Shown here: in pieces, positions 34,801 through 44,773 of the stretch
How the letters are laid out: the number at the start of each line of letters is the position of its first letter
Numbering within the stretch: position 1 is the first letter of the stretch
Assembly (NCBI GenBank): GCA_022497155.1
Contig: MU385764.1
Coordinates: 249,427-313,426, forward strand
Direction: 5' to 3'
DNA: 64,000 nt
Origin: Whalleya microplaca
Taxonomy: Eukaryota; Ascomycota; Sordariomycetes; Xylariales; Xylariaceae
The notes under the pieces: generated by a model
What the model was told of the DNA's origin: nothing
Seen by the model: the letters and a program-made list of their open reading frames with translations, nothing else
Database searches by the model: none
Translations under genes and position numbers: made by a program

Positions 34801-34893
34801 GCGCAGAAGTGGCTTTTGCAAACTGGAGAATACGGGGTGTTGGTTGGGAGAAACAGCAGAGACCTACCTCTGACTGGGACGTTGGTATTGTAA
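31881..34893 (+). CDS. Secreted GH3 beta-glucosidase
   Basis: Hydrolyses terminal beta-D-glucosyl residues (cellobiose and related oligosaccharides). Ten predicted exons: 31881-32007, 32066-32148, 32204-32367, 32423-32556, 32624-32712, 32767-32879, 32926-32968, 33137-33223, 33276-33442, 33495-34893; phases agree throughout, giving 801 aa. Intron 3 (32368-32422) begins with GC rather than GT. A signal peptide ([22 protein letters not shown]) precedes the GH3 N-terminal barrel: [57 protein letters not shown] and [10 protein letters not shown] with nucleophile Asp286. The C-terminal alpha/beta and fibronectin-III-like domains follow ([70 protein letters not shown]). Several N-glycosylation sequons are present. 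Substrate range beyond beta-glucosides is not deducible. Confidence 0.93.
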
Positions 34894-36310
34894 AGTCAAC
34901 GTAGTGTTAGAGGTCACAGAGCTCCAATGAATACAAGTATTATTAATATAATTCTGCGTGACTCTTATTAAAAAAAGATATCCTTCCTGGCTAATTTCCT
35001 TCACCATGATACCACTGTCTGATTTCTACGTGCCAACAGAACTAGCAGTCTTTGTACAAATAATTAGCGTGACTACTATTTCTTAAAATAGAAATTCCGC
35101 GATGATTTAGTTCGATGTATATTTGGCGTGATTGATTGAAGAGATATGCGCACAGCCACCAACAGGAGAGGTCAGTAGTTTGTGTCGAATGCTGTTATAA
35201 CAAGAGGCACCCCTGCACGGTCTCACCTGAACCGTTGTTAGTACACGTACAGTTAGTTCTAGTTTCTAATAATATACACCAAATCTGTAACATATTGCTT
35301 TTATCTTGCTGGTTAGTCATGGTTAGCCAGTAATACAGGGCCTAGCTAGTTCGGCGGTGTGCTTATGATTCATCATATATTTATACTGACATGTGTGCTG
35401 GCTCCAATAGAACCAAACTGCTAGTTGCCTTGCCATGATTACCGGAGGTTGGCGATGCATTCTCCAGGTTGTCAGATGTTACAGGCCGTCTGTATCCCAT
35501 AGAATATACTTGTAAACTTTATCGTTAGCTTCAGACGGTGACGCTTGGAATCCATTAATCAAATGTGAATATTGTCTTGATACCCGAGTGAAAGGGACCA
35601 TTGGAAACCTAAAGCAAGAAGACACTAAGTACCTAGAGGTAGGTATGGGGCATCGATGCAAGGGTTAAACTTAATCTGGCTGATTCATTCTCAGGTACCC
35701 AATGATACCTCGACGCACTTCCTAATGCAGTCAAAGATGCTGTAGATGTGATTTCTCGGGATTTGGGTGTGCCTGACTGCGCCTTGCGCTTGTGCGCGTC
35801 TGTTTTGACGTCTACATTCCAGGGTTATTGCAACTTTCATGGGTGGTATCTAGAATGTTTTGGTGATAAAGAACATACTACTCTCCATTGGTGGACTTGA
35901 CCAACACATGATGCGCTGTCCCTCATTTTTACAACTCATATACCTAGGTAACATGTCCAATATAAGGGGCTGATGGGTTTAAACTGATGGGGACCTAGTT
36001 CGTTCTCCTTAGCTCCGAGCCCAAAATATCTCTAGATGACAAACTATGCTTGCTAGCTGGTGAGACAGTTGCTAAGGCGCAGTAGATGTTGGGCAATGCC
36101 GTTGTTAAAATAAAGAGAGCAATCTAATCAAAACTGATATTGCAATCCATTCTGTCAACCAGTATATAAAGTCGTGGTTATACGTTCGGTGATCAAAAAA
36201 TATATCCATAGACTTCACAACCATCATCCGTACTGTCTATACTTGGATCATATTTTATCCTCGTCTTCAGCATCGTTTAGAACTTGCGTCTATCTTACCT
36301 CATTGTGAAG
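34894..36310. other. Interval between GH3 and the small secreted protein
   Basis: AT-rich, no gene recognised. GGTAGGTA-type motifs occur near 35637. The right end carries the TATA box and leader of the secreted-protein gene. Confidence 0.55.
36163..36170 (+). promoter_or_regulatory. Candidate TATA box of the small secreted protein gene
   Basis: TATATAAA in CCAGTATATAAAGTCGTGG, about 148 bp before the ATG at 36311, followed by a CA/CT-rich leader. Confidence 0.5.
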
Positions 36311-36865
36311 ATGAAGGCTTCCATATCTCTTATCACATCAATCATCACGACGGGGGTACTTGCAGCCCCTTCCCTCCTACCGCTGAACCTCATCACACGC
36401 CAGGGCTGTACCGAGCCGAGCTCCAACGCTGTGAAGACTGCAATTTCCACGTGGTTAAGCGATGTCCAAACTGTCAACACCTTTCTGGACAACGCCCCAA
36501 GTTCGCCCGGAATTGGCGACTTAGCAAGCAACACGTTGACTACTGCACAGAATGAGCCCGTTCAGCTCAATGTGCTGGCTTCCATCTGTGAGCTCAACTC
36601 TGCGGGTTCCCAGTACGCCAAGGCGGTGCTTCTCCTGAAAGAGATTTTCGACAACGTCACTGCAAAGCTGAAGCAAATCGCCGACAATCCTAATGACGAA
36701 GCGACTGTGAAGACCGCCTTGCAAGTTATTGGCAACACGCGTTGCTGCAATGTGCTGCCTGCTCTCGACGTCATTTGGGTACAGGCTGCGGCGGACTTTG
36801 CACTCGTTGGGTCCGTGGACACCAACGTGCCTCGGCCAGCGACGTGCGGTAATGTCCAGTGTTAG
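36311..36865 (+). CDS. Small secreted protein with helical core and few cysteines
   Basis: A single-exon 184-aa protein starting MKASISLITSIITTGVLAAP, a clear signal peptide, followed by a possible Kex2-like TR site (LNLITRQG). The mature part is mostly helical and contains Cys residues at the start (QGCTEP), middle (SICEL), in a CC pair (NTRCCNVLP) and at the C-terminus (PATCGNVQC), an even number compatible with disulfides. One N-glycosylation sequon (DNVT). It resembles a family of fungal secreted hypothetical proteins with the layout W-x2-DVQTVN-FLD ... QNEP-x-QL ... NNRC-NVLP-LD. No enzymatic motif. Candidate roles are cell-wall association or effector; neither is shown. The frame extends 9 codons upstream only from a TTG, so the ATG with signal peptide is preferred. 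Confidence 0.8.
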   Translation: MKASISLITSIITTGVLAAPSLLPLNLITRQGCTEPSSNAVKTAISTWLSDVQTVNTFLDNAPSSPGIGDLASNTLTTAQNEPVQLNVLASICELNSAGSQYAKAVLLLKEIFDNVTAKLKQIADNPNDEATVKTALQVIGNTRCCNVLPALDVIWVQAAADFALVGSVDTNVPRPATCGNVQC

Positions 36866-39800
36866 AGGGCTAGACACACTGCTAAAGCCTGCTTTTATTC
36901 TGGAGTATGTAGAAAGGCAAATGTTGAAGTCGAGGGATAGTGTTTGGTTGCGTGACGGATTTATGAAATGGTAAAGATTGTGTTGGAAAGGATGGGGGTA
37001 ATACCTACTCCGCTAGGCTGAATACAGCATTCGTTCATTTAATTTCTGCCACTCAGTGCTTGCTCGAGGGCTACAAATCATCATCGTTTCAATCAAAGTT
37101 TTATATAGTTTCAATAACACTAGACCTCTTGTTGGGCATAGCTATCTAGGACAGTGAAATAAAGAGCAGTCAAGGTATGCTCATATATAGTTTGAGAATT
37201 AAATGTTTCACTGTCCTCAACTGATATAACTTACATATGTTGCACATGAAGATGAAACTCTCAATGTACAAAACCTAGCGCTCACATATCATGGTCTATA
37301 GTGAGCCAAACAATAAATAGAAAGCTATCTTTCCGAATGTCTAAGTTGGATTTGCCTTTGGATTTGCCTTTAACTAGGGTACTCAGAACTTATACGACTA
37401 TTGTTTCTGGGGTGAAAGTGCCGCGGGTAATACCTCTTGAACACACAAGTGTAAGTTTATAAACTTTGGCTACGATGGAGCACACACGCTATGTCATCTT
37501 GTGATTCTAGCCAAAGGTCTTGAAATTGATTGTGATTCCTTTGGGAGGTTTAGCCTATCTTTGTAGTGTATGGATAAAATGATAGCAATGATAACATTAT
37601 CGCAAGTGAAAGGTTACAACGGCCATAAAGTTTGCACAGGCCTCTCTCCTAGATTAGGTCTTCTGGACAGAAACCCTCATCTTAACGTATCAAAATACGA
37701 CTGCCAACCCACATTATCCCTGCATTTGAGAAAGTTCCCTGTTAAAGTCGAAAGGAAACCATGGATTATGTTTACGTCAACGACAAGTACACTATAAGAA
37801 ATAAATATGTTAACAACTGCTTCTTTGACATTAAGTAATATTAAGAACTTTAAGTTTCGATACGGTAACTTAGGGCCCTTATTTATAAGAGAACATGATT
37901 TTATAACATGCTATAAATGTCAATATGGGACAAAGTAATGAGGAGTATAGTGACTTGATCAGTGTGGTGCAGGGAGAAGCTATAGGAAGGTGGCAGAGCC
38001 CCTTTAATATACATGTATAGGCGGCCGGCCATACGTAGTCCCGTACCACCCTCAGCCCTATAGGGCGTATCTTAACAATAAGGGGGAACATATACCTACT
38101 TACTATGTATTGTCGCACACTCGGACACAAATGTTACTGGTATATGTAAAATCGGAGCTAAGTATATTAACAGTGAAAATTAAATCGAAACTTATTGATA
38201 CGTAAGGCTAGCGGGGATACAAGTAATTATGAGACCATGGAGGACATCTATTCCAAGCATACCGTACTAGTATGTAACAATGTTGAAATGGCAGTAACTA
38301 CATTTCTTATACTGGAAAGTAATTAGAGATTTCATATCTAGGCACTTCTACAAATAAAGCTTGATCAAGAATAAGCATCTCAAGCGATATGGAGGGTTTA
38401 AGGCATCAAGAAGACACCCTAGCCTGAAATGTCTCGGTTGCAGTTCAATAACGCTTTCTGTAATACTAGGCGAGGAAATAATGACAGATATAGCATCAAG
38501 CGCGTCTGCCATAGTAATAACATGACTGGTACATAAATTTGTAGACAAGCATTCTTCTGGGATTGAACATAGGCTTCTGTCATACTATTTCCAATTATAC
38601 TTCTTCCACAAGTGATGTCGTACAACTGTAGGATGCATCTCTCCTGTATCGCCTGAGAAACCTATAGAGTAGGTAAAGGTAGGTAAAAAGAAAACTCCAT
38701 CGTTTCCTTCAACAACGAGAGTATTTCGAGATTGATGACGTCGTATTATATATTAGCCTATTGTTGTTCACTTAGCAACTACTAGTGTTAGGATTGCCTG
38801 CATTGTCTACAGAGCTATATAATAATTTTTCTTTCCGCTGGAGTTGCTTAGAAGTCGGGTCGGTTGATCAGATTGAGGATTATACCGTCAAGCTGGAAGA
38901 TACTCAAATCAATCTGATACTTTCATGTAAAGCCTCGAATTGTGTCTCAAAGGAAGCAATAAAGCGTAAATAGTTGAGATAGATAACTTTCGAGATGAAT
39001 GGCGGTGGGCTGAAAATTGGATGTGAACTACCTATGTTGTGGCACAGGAAGTGAATACGTCTGGCATTAGTTTGCGATGTATTTGGGAAATAGGACAACG
39101 ACTATTAGCTCTCAATCAGGGAAACCCTGCCATCCTTCGGAACGATATAGGTTGTGCATCTCCGATACGTTGACGTGCGTTGTTAATCAAGTATTAGCCT
39201 CAGATGACCACCGGTACTATGTATGCTAGAAACCCCGAGGCCTTGGACTGATTACTTCAAGGATCCTCTAATATTTTAAGCTCGACTATAATGCCTTATG
39301 CAGGGACTCTCTAAACTTTTCACTACCAAGTAACTCACGTACAGCTAACTTGGATGTGGTGTCACCTTGGCAGTCAGGCGTTGTATTTGACATCTATTCA
39401 AGATGGCACACGTTTAGGATACTACACCGCTATAACCATCGAAGACTCCCGGGTCCGTTTGGGGAGGGACGGTCATATGCTGCCTTAGCTTGTAGTATAC
39501 GCATCATGGAAATTGCATTCGTACGGGGAAGTCCTGCAAGACCGTATCACCTGATGAGGACGGAGATTTTCCTGGCCGATATGCGACAACCTTGGAACGT
39601 GGGGTGTGGTGAAAACGATGCTGCTGCCACTATCATATTTCAAAGTCAAATGTGTGAGTATGTTCAGAATATCTCATCTATGGGATTTCCGGACGAGGAA
39701 AGACCGAGCTGCCGAGCATCTGCCAGCCTTCATGAAGCGTGCAGTACTTAGTATGCGGCTTAGCCACATGCATTCATATGAAAATTAGGTGCATCCGAGT

Positions 39801-41259
39801 AGTGGAGGCCAATCACGAATGTGCCGAATGGCCCAATGGGATCAACCCGCACCACCATACGTACATGTACAGCAAATAGATCTAACGCTACAAAGTTCCT
39901 ACGGAATAGTTACTGATAACAACATATCTCTCTGATCTCGGCCTCGTTTCCGAGCCGAGCCTGTGGACTATGATTGGAGATGAATAAGGTCGCCTGATTT
40001 GTTAGCAATTTAGTAGGTATATCTCCTTCGGTGGTGTCTTATTCAAGTCTGTACCAGATTCACGAGAACAGCTGGCGTGATTGTCTAGCTTTATTGAAAT
40101 GCCAAGGTAGGTTCTTCCAGTCTTTTGGATCTTGGAATGCTTCTCTAGCTTTACCCAAATGACCCTTCGAGCCTTCAAGATCCTTGAGCCAAGATTGCCT
40201 TTCCGGGGGTGGGGATTTCCGATCTCAGCCACATCGACAAACCCATGCATCGCCGATATCTGCATCCTTGGGTTCCTTAAGTAATAGTGGGACTGGTGGC
40301 CAGTTTGAATACGACAGTCGTATCGTGCTCTGTCTATCGTCCGACTCTCATATTGGACCTGATGTAATACAAAGGCTGACAGCAGATACCTAGCTGAAAG
40401 CAATTGACTAATAGATGAGATTGTCCTTGGGTTTATTGTGCTCTAATTTCGTCCTACTCCCCGAGCGGCTGTAGTTCTCGGCATTGGCTTCTATTCCCGG
40501 TCGCCGATAGGCTCACGCTATTGTTAACATGTATTAGATAGAACACAGCTTGCGAACTTTCCAAGAATCTTGGCCCCCACATCTACCCGATAGTTTACCA
40601 TGTAGCTATGAATTTAACCCGATAGATCGGGACGAATCTAACCTTATGTTCCGAGTATTGCAGGGGTACTGAAACCCGAACGGTATAATTTATTCTTATA
40701 TCGGTAGCACTTGGCCTGCTCATCCCTATAGAGTTGACCAAGGCATGGCTTACTGGATTTTCCTTGCCGATTTGATATGAAGCCTTGGTATACTAGCTCA
40801 CCAGAATATCGTTTTATGCATGTCTGACATGTCGGCTGCATCCTTTTCCCTGCAATCAGAGAATCCTTTCACTTCAAGCAGGAACGAGGCGTCGATCTCT
40901 TTTTCTGAGGCAAATCTAAGTCGGGATAGGAGTCTTAGCCTATTTTTTAAGCCCCCTTCTGGAAGGACTTACATGCCATGATGGCGCGAGGGATGGCTGA
41001 AGTTGAGTCACGGCGCCACCTGATCTATAGCTCTGCGTCAATAGACTTTAATCTAGTATCTCCTGAGATAACACCAGCCAGCGGCTGATTATTGGGCTGA
41101 GCTAGCTTTCCGGACGTAGGACAAACTCAATTCTTTTATACCTAAGAATTTCTTCTTGGTGAGAAGACCACCTAGTTTCTTCTTCGAGATACGAGGTTCC
41201 TTTGTCTCTCACTTCTTCACCTCTCATCTTCCCTCTAGCCAACCGTGAGAGCCACAGAG
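36866..41259. other. Long gene-poor AT-rich interval
   Basis: About 4.4 kb with no convincing gene. Open frames of 133 codons at 39350-39751 (plus) and 40002-40403 (minus) are among the longest; neither shows a domain, signal peptide or codon bias. A short inverted repeat is present at 39937-39959. The right end (about 41.0-41.26 kb) has CT-rich sequence typical of the P450 leader. Possible decayed repeat, unproven. Confidence 0.5.
39937..39959. repeat. Nested inverted repeat
   Basis: CTCGGC...GCCGAG form the outer arms and CTCG/CGAG an inner pair around TTTC, giving a short near-continuous hairpin in a non-coding region. Confidence 0.55.
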
Positions 41260-43250
41260 ATGGCCGTTGCTAATTTCTTGCTGTCTGTCTTAGTGTTCCT
41301 ATGTATTCTCTACTTCCAGAGGAGAGTGAAAGGCAGAAACAAGATCCCACCAGGTGCTCGACCGTTACCTGGTCCCAAGGGTGAGTCTATACAGTGCCTG
41401 GTTGCCTCCCATCCCCAGATGTCGTCTCTGACAGCATGCAGGTTATCCTCTGGTGGGCCGAGTTCATGATATCCCAGCTGAAACATCATGGTTGAAATTC
41501 TACGAATGGAGCAAAGAGTATGGTCCTATATATCAAATGGAGATGTTCGGCTCCGTTCACGTCTGGATTTCCTCGGAGCAGATTGCACATGATCTATTGG
41601 CAAGGAGGGCACCTATCTATTCCGACCGACCTTTGATCCCTAACCTCCCAAATAATCGAACGGGTGGGCATTATCTTGCCTTGTCAGGACGAAATGGTAG
41701 GCTTACACCGAATAATGAGGGTGAATCGTTTACTGATACCCACAGCAGAAACGTGGAAACGGCAACGGAAGTTGTGTCAACAGTTGATGACAGTGTCGGC
41801 AAATTCTTCGTTACACGAATATCCGTCGAAAGAACGTGATCGCTTCCTCTACCTCCTCTATAAAGATCCGTCGCAATACCGAGAGTACATCGAGCAATTC
41901 ACAGCACGTACAGTATCTCGTCTGTCTTGGGGAAGCCCTCATCCCGCCCCGCTTCTACGGCTAACGACGTTCGGCCTGCTCGAAACGATTTCACCATCCG
42001 GTGCCCTTCCTAATGTTATTTCGTGGCTTATGCACCTACCAACTTTCTTGAGTCCGTGGCAGCAGAAGGAGAATGCTCGGTTCAAGCTTGAAGAAGGATT
42101 GTTGAAGGGTAACGTCCGATATGTACACGACCGCATCCATGAGGGAAATGCCGAGCCAAGTTTCGTGCGTACTTTTATAAACACTCTAACACAACCGGGC
42201 GACAAAGCGAAATGGGGTGACGAGGCCGAGGCTACATATGTGGTAGGACAAATGGCTATTGCTGGAGCATTGACGATTGGTAGCCCTATCCAAAGCTTTA
42301 TCCTTGCGATGCTGCATTATCCTGGTTGGCAGAGGAAGCTTCAAGACGAAATCGATACTGTATGCGAAGGTAGATGTCCTGAGTGGGAGGACCGAGAAAA
42401 GCTCCCATTGCTTCGTGCGGTCGTCAAAGAGGTCATCAGGTGGCGTCCAGCAGTTCCAACGGGTGAGTTGTCTAGCTAAGGCTATCAAGATAATTACCTT
42501 TGCATTATTCTACCGTGTACTCGTTGCTGACAGCGCGAGAAGGAATTCCTCACGCAATCGAGAAAGACGACGTGTACAAAGGTTACTTCATACCAGCAGG
42601 GGCCACTGTTCATGCTCTAGAATGGTACGTTTAACATGAATATGGTAGGATTTAAAAGCCCTAATTGCCTTCGCAGGGGCATTACCCGCGATGAGGCGAC
42701 CTACCCAGATGCGGAGACCTTCAATCCAGCCCGATGGCTGGAACCAAAATATCCCACATACAAAGAGCCGTTGACCCTCCATCCGAATCTTAACGGCTTC
42801 AGCCAGTTTGGTTTCGGCCGGCGCACATGTCAAGGTATTCCGATCGTGGAGCAAGATTTGTTCCTGAGCATGGGCGGCATGGCGTGGGCATTCAGTCTCC
42901 GGAAGAAACGTCGTGCAGATGGCACGGAAGTTCCCATCCATTGGAACGATTACACCCCGCTCCTCATCGCCAAACCCGCACCGTTTGAGTTCGATGCCAT
43001 CACACGGAGCCAGGAAAAGGAAATCATGCTAGAGCAAATGTGGGAAACTGGCAAGGGAGACGACGACGAGGAAGAAGAGAGGAATGAATTGCTGGAGCAA
43101 ATAATCAAGGACGAGGTAGTTCACGACGACGACGCGGCTAGTGATCGCGGCAGTGAAACGAGTGCCGAAACACACCCGACAGAGTCTGTGGCTTCTCTCA
43201 CGTCACAGAGTGACACTAGCGACACCGAGAAAGGTGACATATGGGCTTAA
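41260..43250 (+). CDS. Cytochrome P450 monooxygenase with acidic C-terminal extension
   Basis: Microsomal haem-thiolate monooxygenase. Predicted exons 41260-41380, 41442-41696, 41746-42462, 42534-42624 and 42677-43250, all GT-AG with consistent phases (intron 2 only 49 bp); 585 aa. An N-terminal membrane anchor (VANFLLSVLVFLCILYF) is followed by the proline hinge PPGARPLPGPKGYPLVG. Signature elements are the helix C WKRQRKL motif, I-helix AGALT, the ExxR at Glu354-Arg357 (EVIRW), a FNPARW PERF-type motif and the haem loop FGFGRRTCQG with Cys446. After the normal end (about residue 505) an extra ~80 residues are strongly acidic and Ser/Thr-rich (GDDDEEEERNE, HDDDAASDRG), unusual for the family. 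Resembles fungal CYP families of the O-methylsterigmatocystin-oxidoreductase-like type, but substrate and CYP family number cannot be given. No backbone synthase nearby. Confidence 0.92.
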
Positions 43251-43921
43251 ATTCAACCCTTGATACGTTAGAGACAGTCATAGCATTTTCATGAAGGAGT
43301 AACGGACTAGCTGTATTAATATCACCTGCAGCATGATTATTTTCGATCTGTTCGCAGCTAGGTCTATGGGATATTACCTGAATGTAAACCCTTTCAATAG
43401 GAGAACTTCCTTATGTCCTATAATGGCTTCACTGCGCCTAAAATTTGAAGCAAGGCGCATATTGAGCGATGCATGTTCTTCAAAGTGTTTAGCACAAAGT
43501 GACGGCTTGAGACATGCTTAGGTATTCGGATTACGGCTCAAGAGACAAAAACATTTTAACTCCTTGAGAGTCGATCTCAGGCAGACATAACTTAAGCGGT
43601 GACCTTGTCAGATGGTTAGGTGGCATTCCTAAAGATTTGACTATTTTGAGATCTCAGATCTAGTATATATCAGCTAAACCATGAAACCTTCTGATAATAC
43701 AAATACTGTTGAAAAGAATGGAAGCTTGAAAATGACGCTGCGCACCTGGGATAACCTGATTCCAACTGTCAGTTCGCCAGGGTTCTTGGGCTCAGCCCAT
43801 AGTAGTAGTGAAGTAGTAAGCACCCTTAGTACTGAGTGACCGTCGTATACTCATCCCTTTTTGAACTCTTGGCGAAACATGGTCGTCAGAATTATAATCA
43901 TACAATGTTTCCACCATCCGT
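43251..43921. other. Convergent spacer between the P450 and deaminase genes
   Basis: The 3' ends of both genes face this interval. One 62-codon frame at 43333 has no support. No element recognised. Confidence 0.6.
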
Positions 43922-44773
43922 TCACTTTCCAATCCAATATGTGGGGACGACTCCCTGCCTGGCAATGGCCTGGGCGATTTCGGCATCCGTCATGTTCTCC
44001 TGATCATTAAGAGCATACCAAGGAGAGTCGTTGAGAATATAGTAAACCTGTCCTCTCGCGATGTCAGGGGTTGATCCAATAGCGTCTCCAAATTCGGCTG
44101 TCCACATCTGCGCCAGTTGCATCCACAGGTTGCTCCTCTGTGCCGTGTCTAGGCCACGAGCAAGATAGAATACAGGCGTATAGAGCCGATCAGACCGCGC
44201 AGTAAACTTCGCGCGGAAGCCCGTAGTGCCGTCACGGGGACGCAATTGCTTTCCCGTGAGCGTGAAGTAGTCTGTACAATTACTGCACGGCTTGTTGCTC
44301 AATAGCATGGCGTCGATGATGGGGTACGCCCCAGGTGAGTCGAATGATCGGTAATATGTCAACAGGAGATTCTCCTCGGCATGATGGCCATGCATAGTGC
44401 TAGTCGCCGTCCAAATATCTGCCTCCCCGGCCGCAAAGAGAATAGATGTCGAGAGGTTGATGTATTCAGTTGTCCTGAGACCGCTTCTGACGAATTGGTA
44501 TAGGGCCTCGACCAGACCCAGTTGGTTGTAGTTCAGGTTCAGTGTGTGACCGTTCGTGTCCTTAATGCGGAAACTTGGCAGTTCAACAAATATGAATTGA
44601 GGCATTTCGAGTAGCTGATGCTTCTCGAAACCGCTTGCTATCAATGCTTTCGCGAGGCTTATCAAAGCTAAAGAGATACCTAGTCCTCAAAGTAACCAGA
44701 GAATATATGGCAAGAGTTCTATTTGCGCTTGTAGTTGATCTTGATTCGAGGCAGTAGAGGTCGTCCATGACAT
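43922..44773 (-). pseudogene. Deaminase-fold zinc protein with an in-frame TGA near the N-terminus
   Basis: The long frame on the minus strand carries both zinc-site motifs of the cytidine deaminase superfamily: HAEEN (within HGHHAEENLLL, about 44395-44360) and PCSNC (within SNKPCSNCTDYF, about 44290-44265). They are spaced about 30 residues apart, with alternating strand and helix segments as in the fold. Downstream lie YTPVFYLARGLD and a helical C-terminus ending near QGVVPTYWIGK. The same frame extends upstream to an ATG at 44773 but is interrupted by TGA at codon 29 (44687-44689). Sequence on both sides of the stop looks continuous. A shorter product could start at the ATG at 44605, which keeps the zinc site. 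I therefore cannot say whether it is a pseudogene, a shorter intact gene, or a transcript with recoding or editing. Fungal members of this superfamily are poorly characterised; substrate (nucleotide, RNA or DNA) is unknown. Confidence 0.6.

Noticed and set aside
39548..39600. CTGATGAG core resembling a hammerhead ribozyme
   Set aside because: No GAAA element or matching stems follow.
39350..39751. 133-codon plus-strand frame
   Set aside because: No signal peptide, domain, promoter or codon bias; expected by chance in a 4.4-kb gap.
40002..40403. 133-codon minus-strand frame
   Set aside because: Same reasons; overlapped by another unconvincing frame on the opposite strand.
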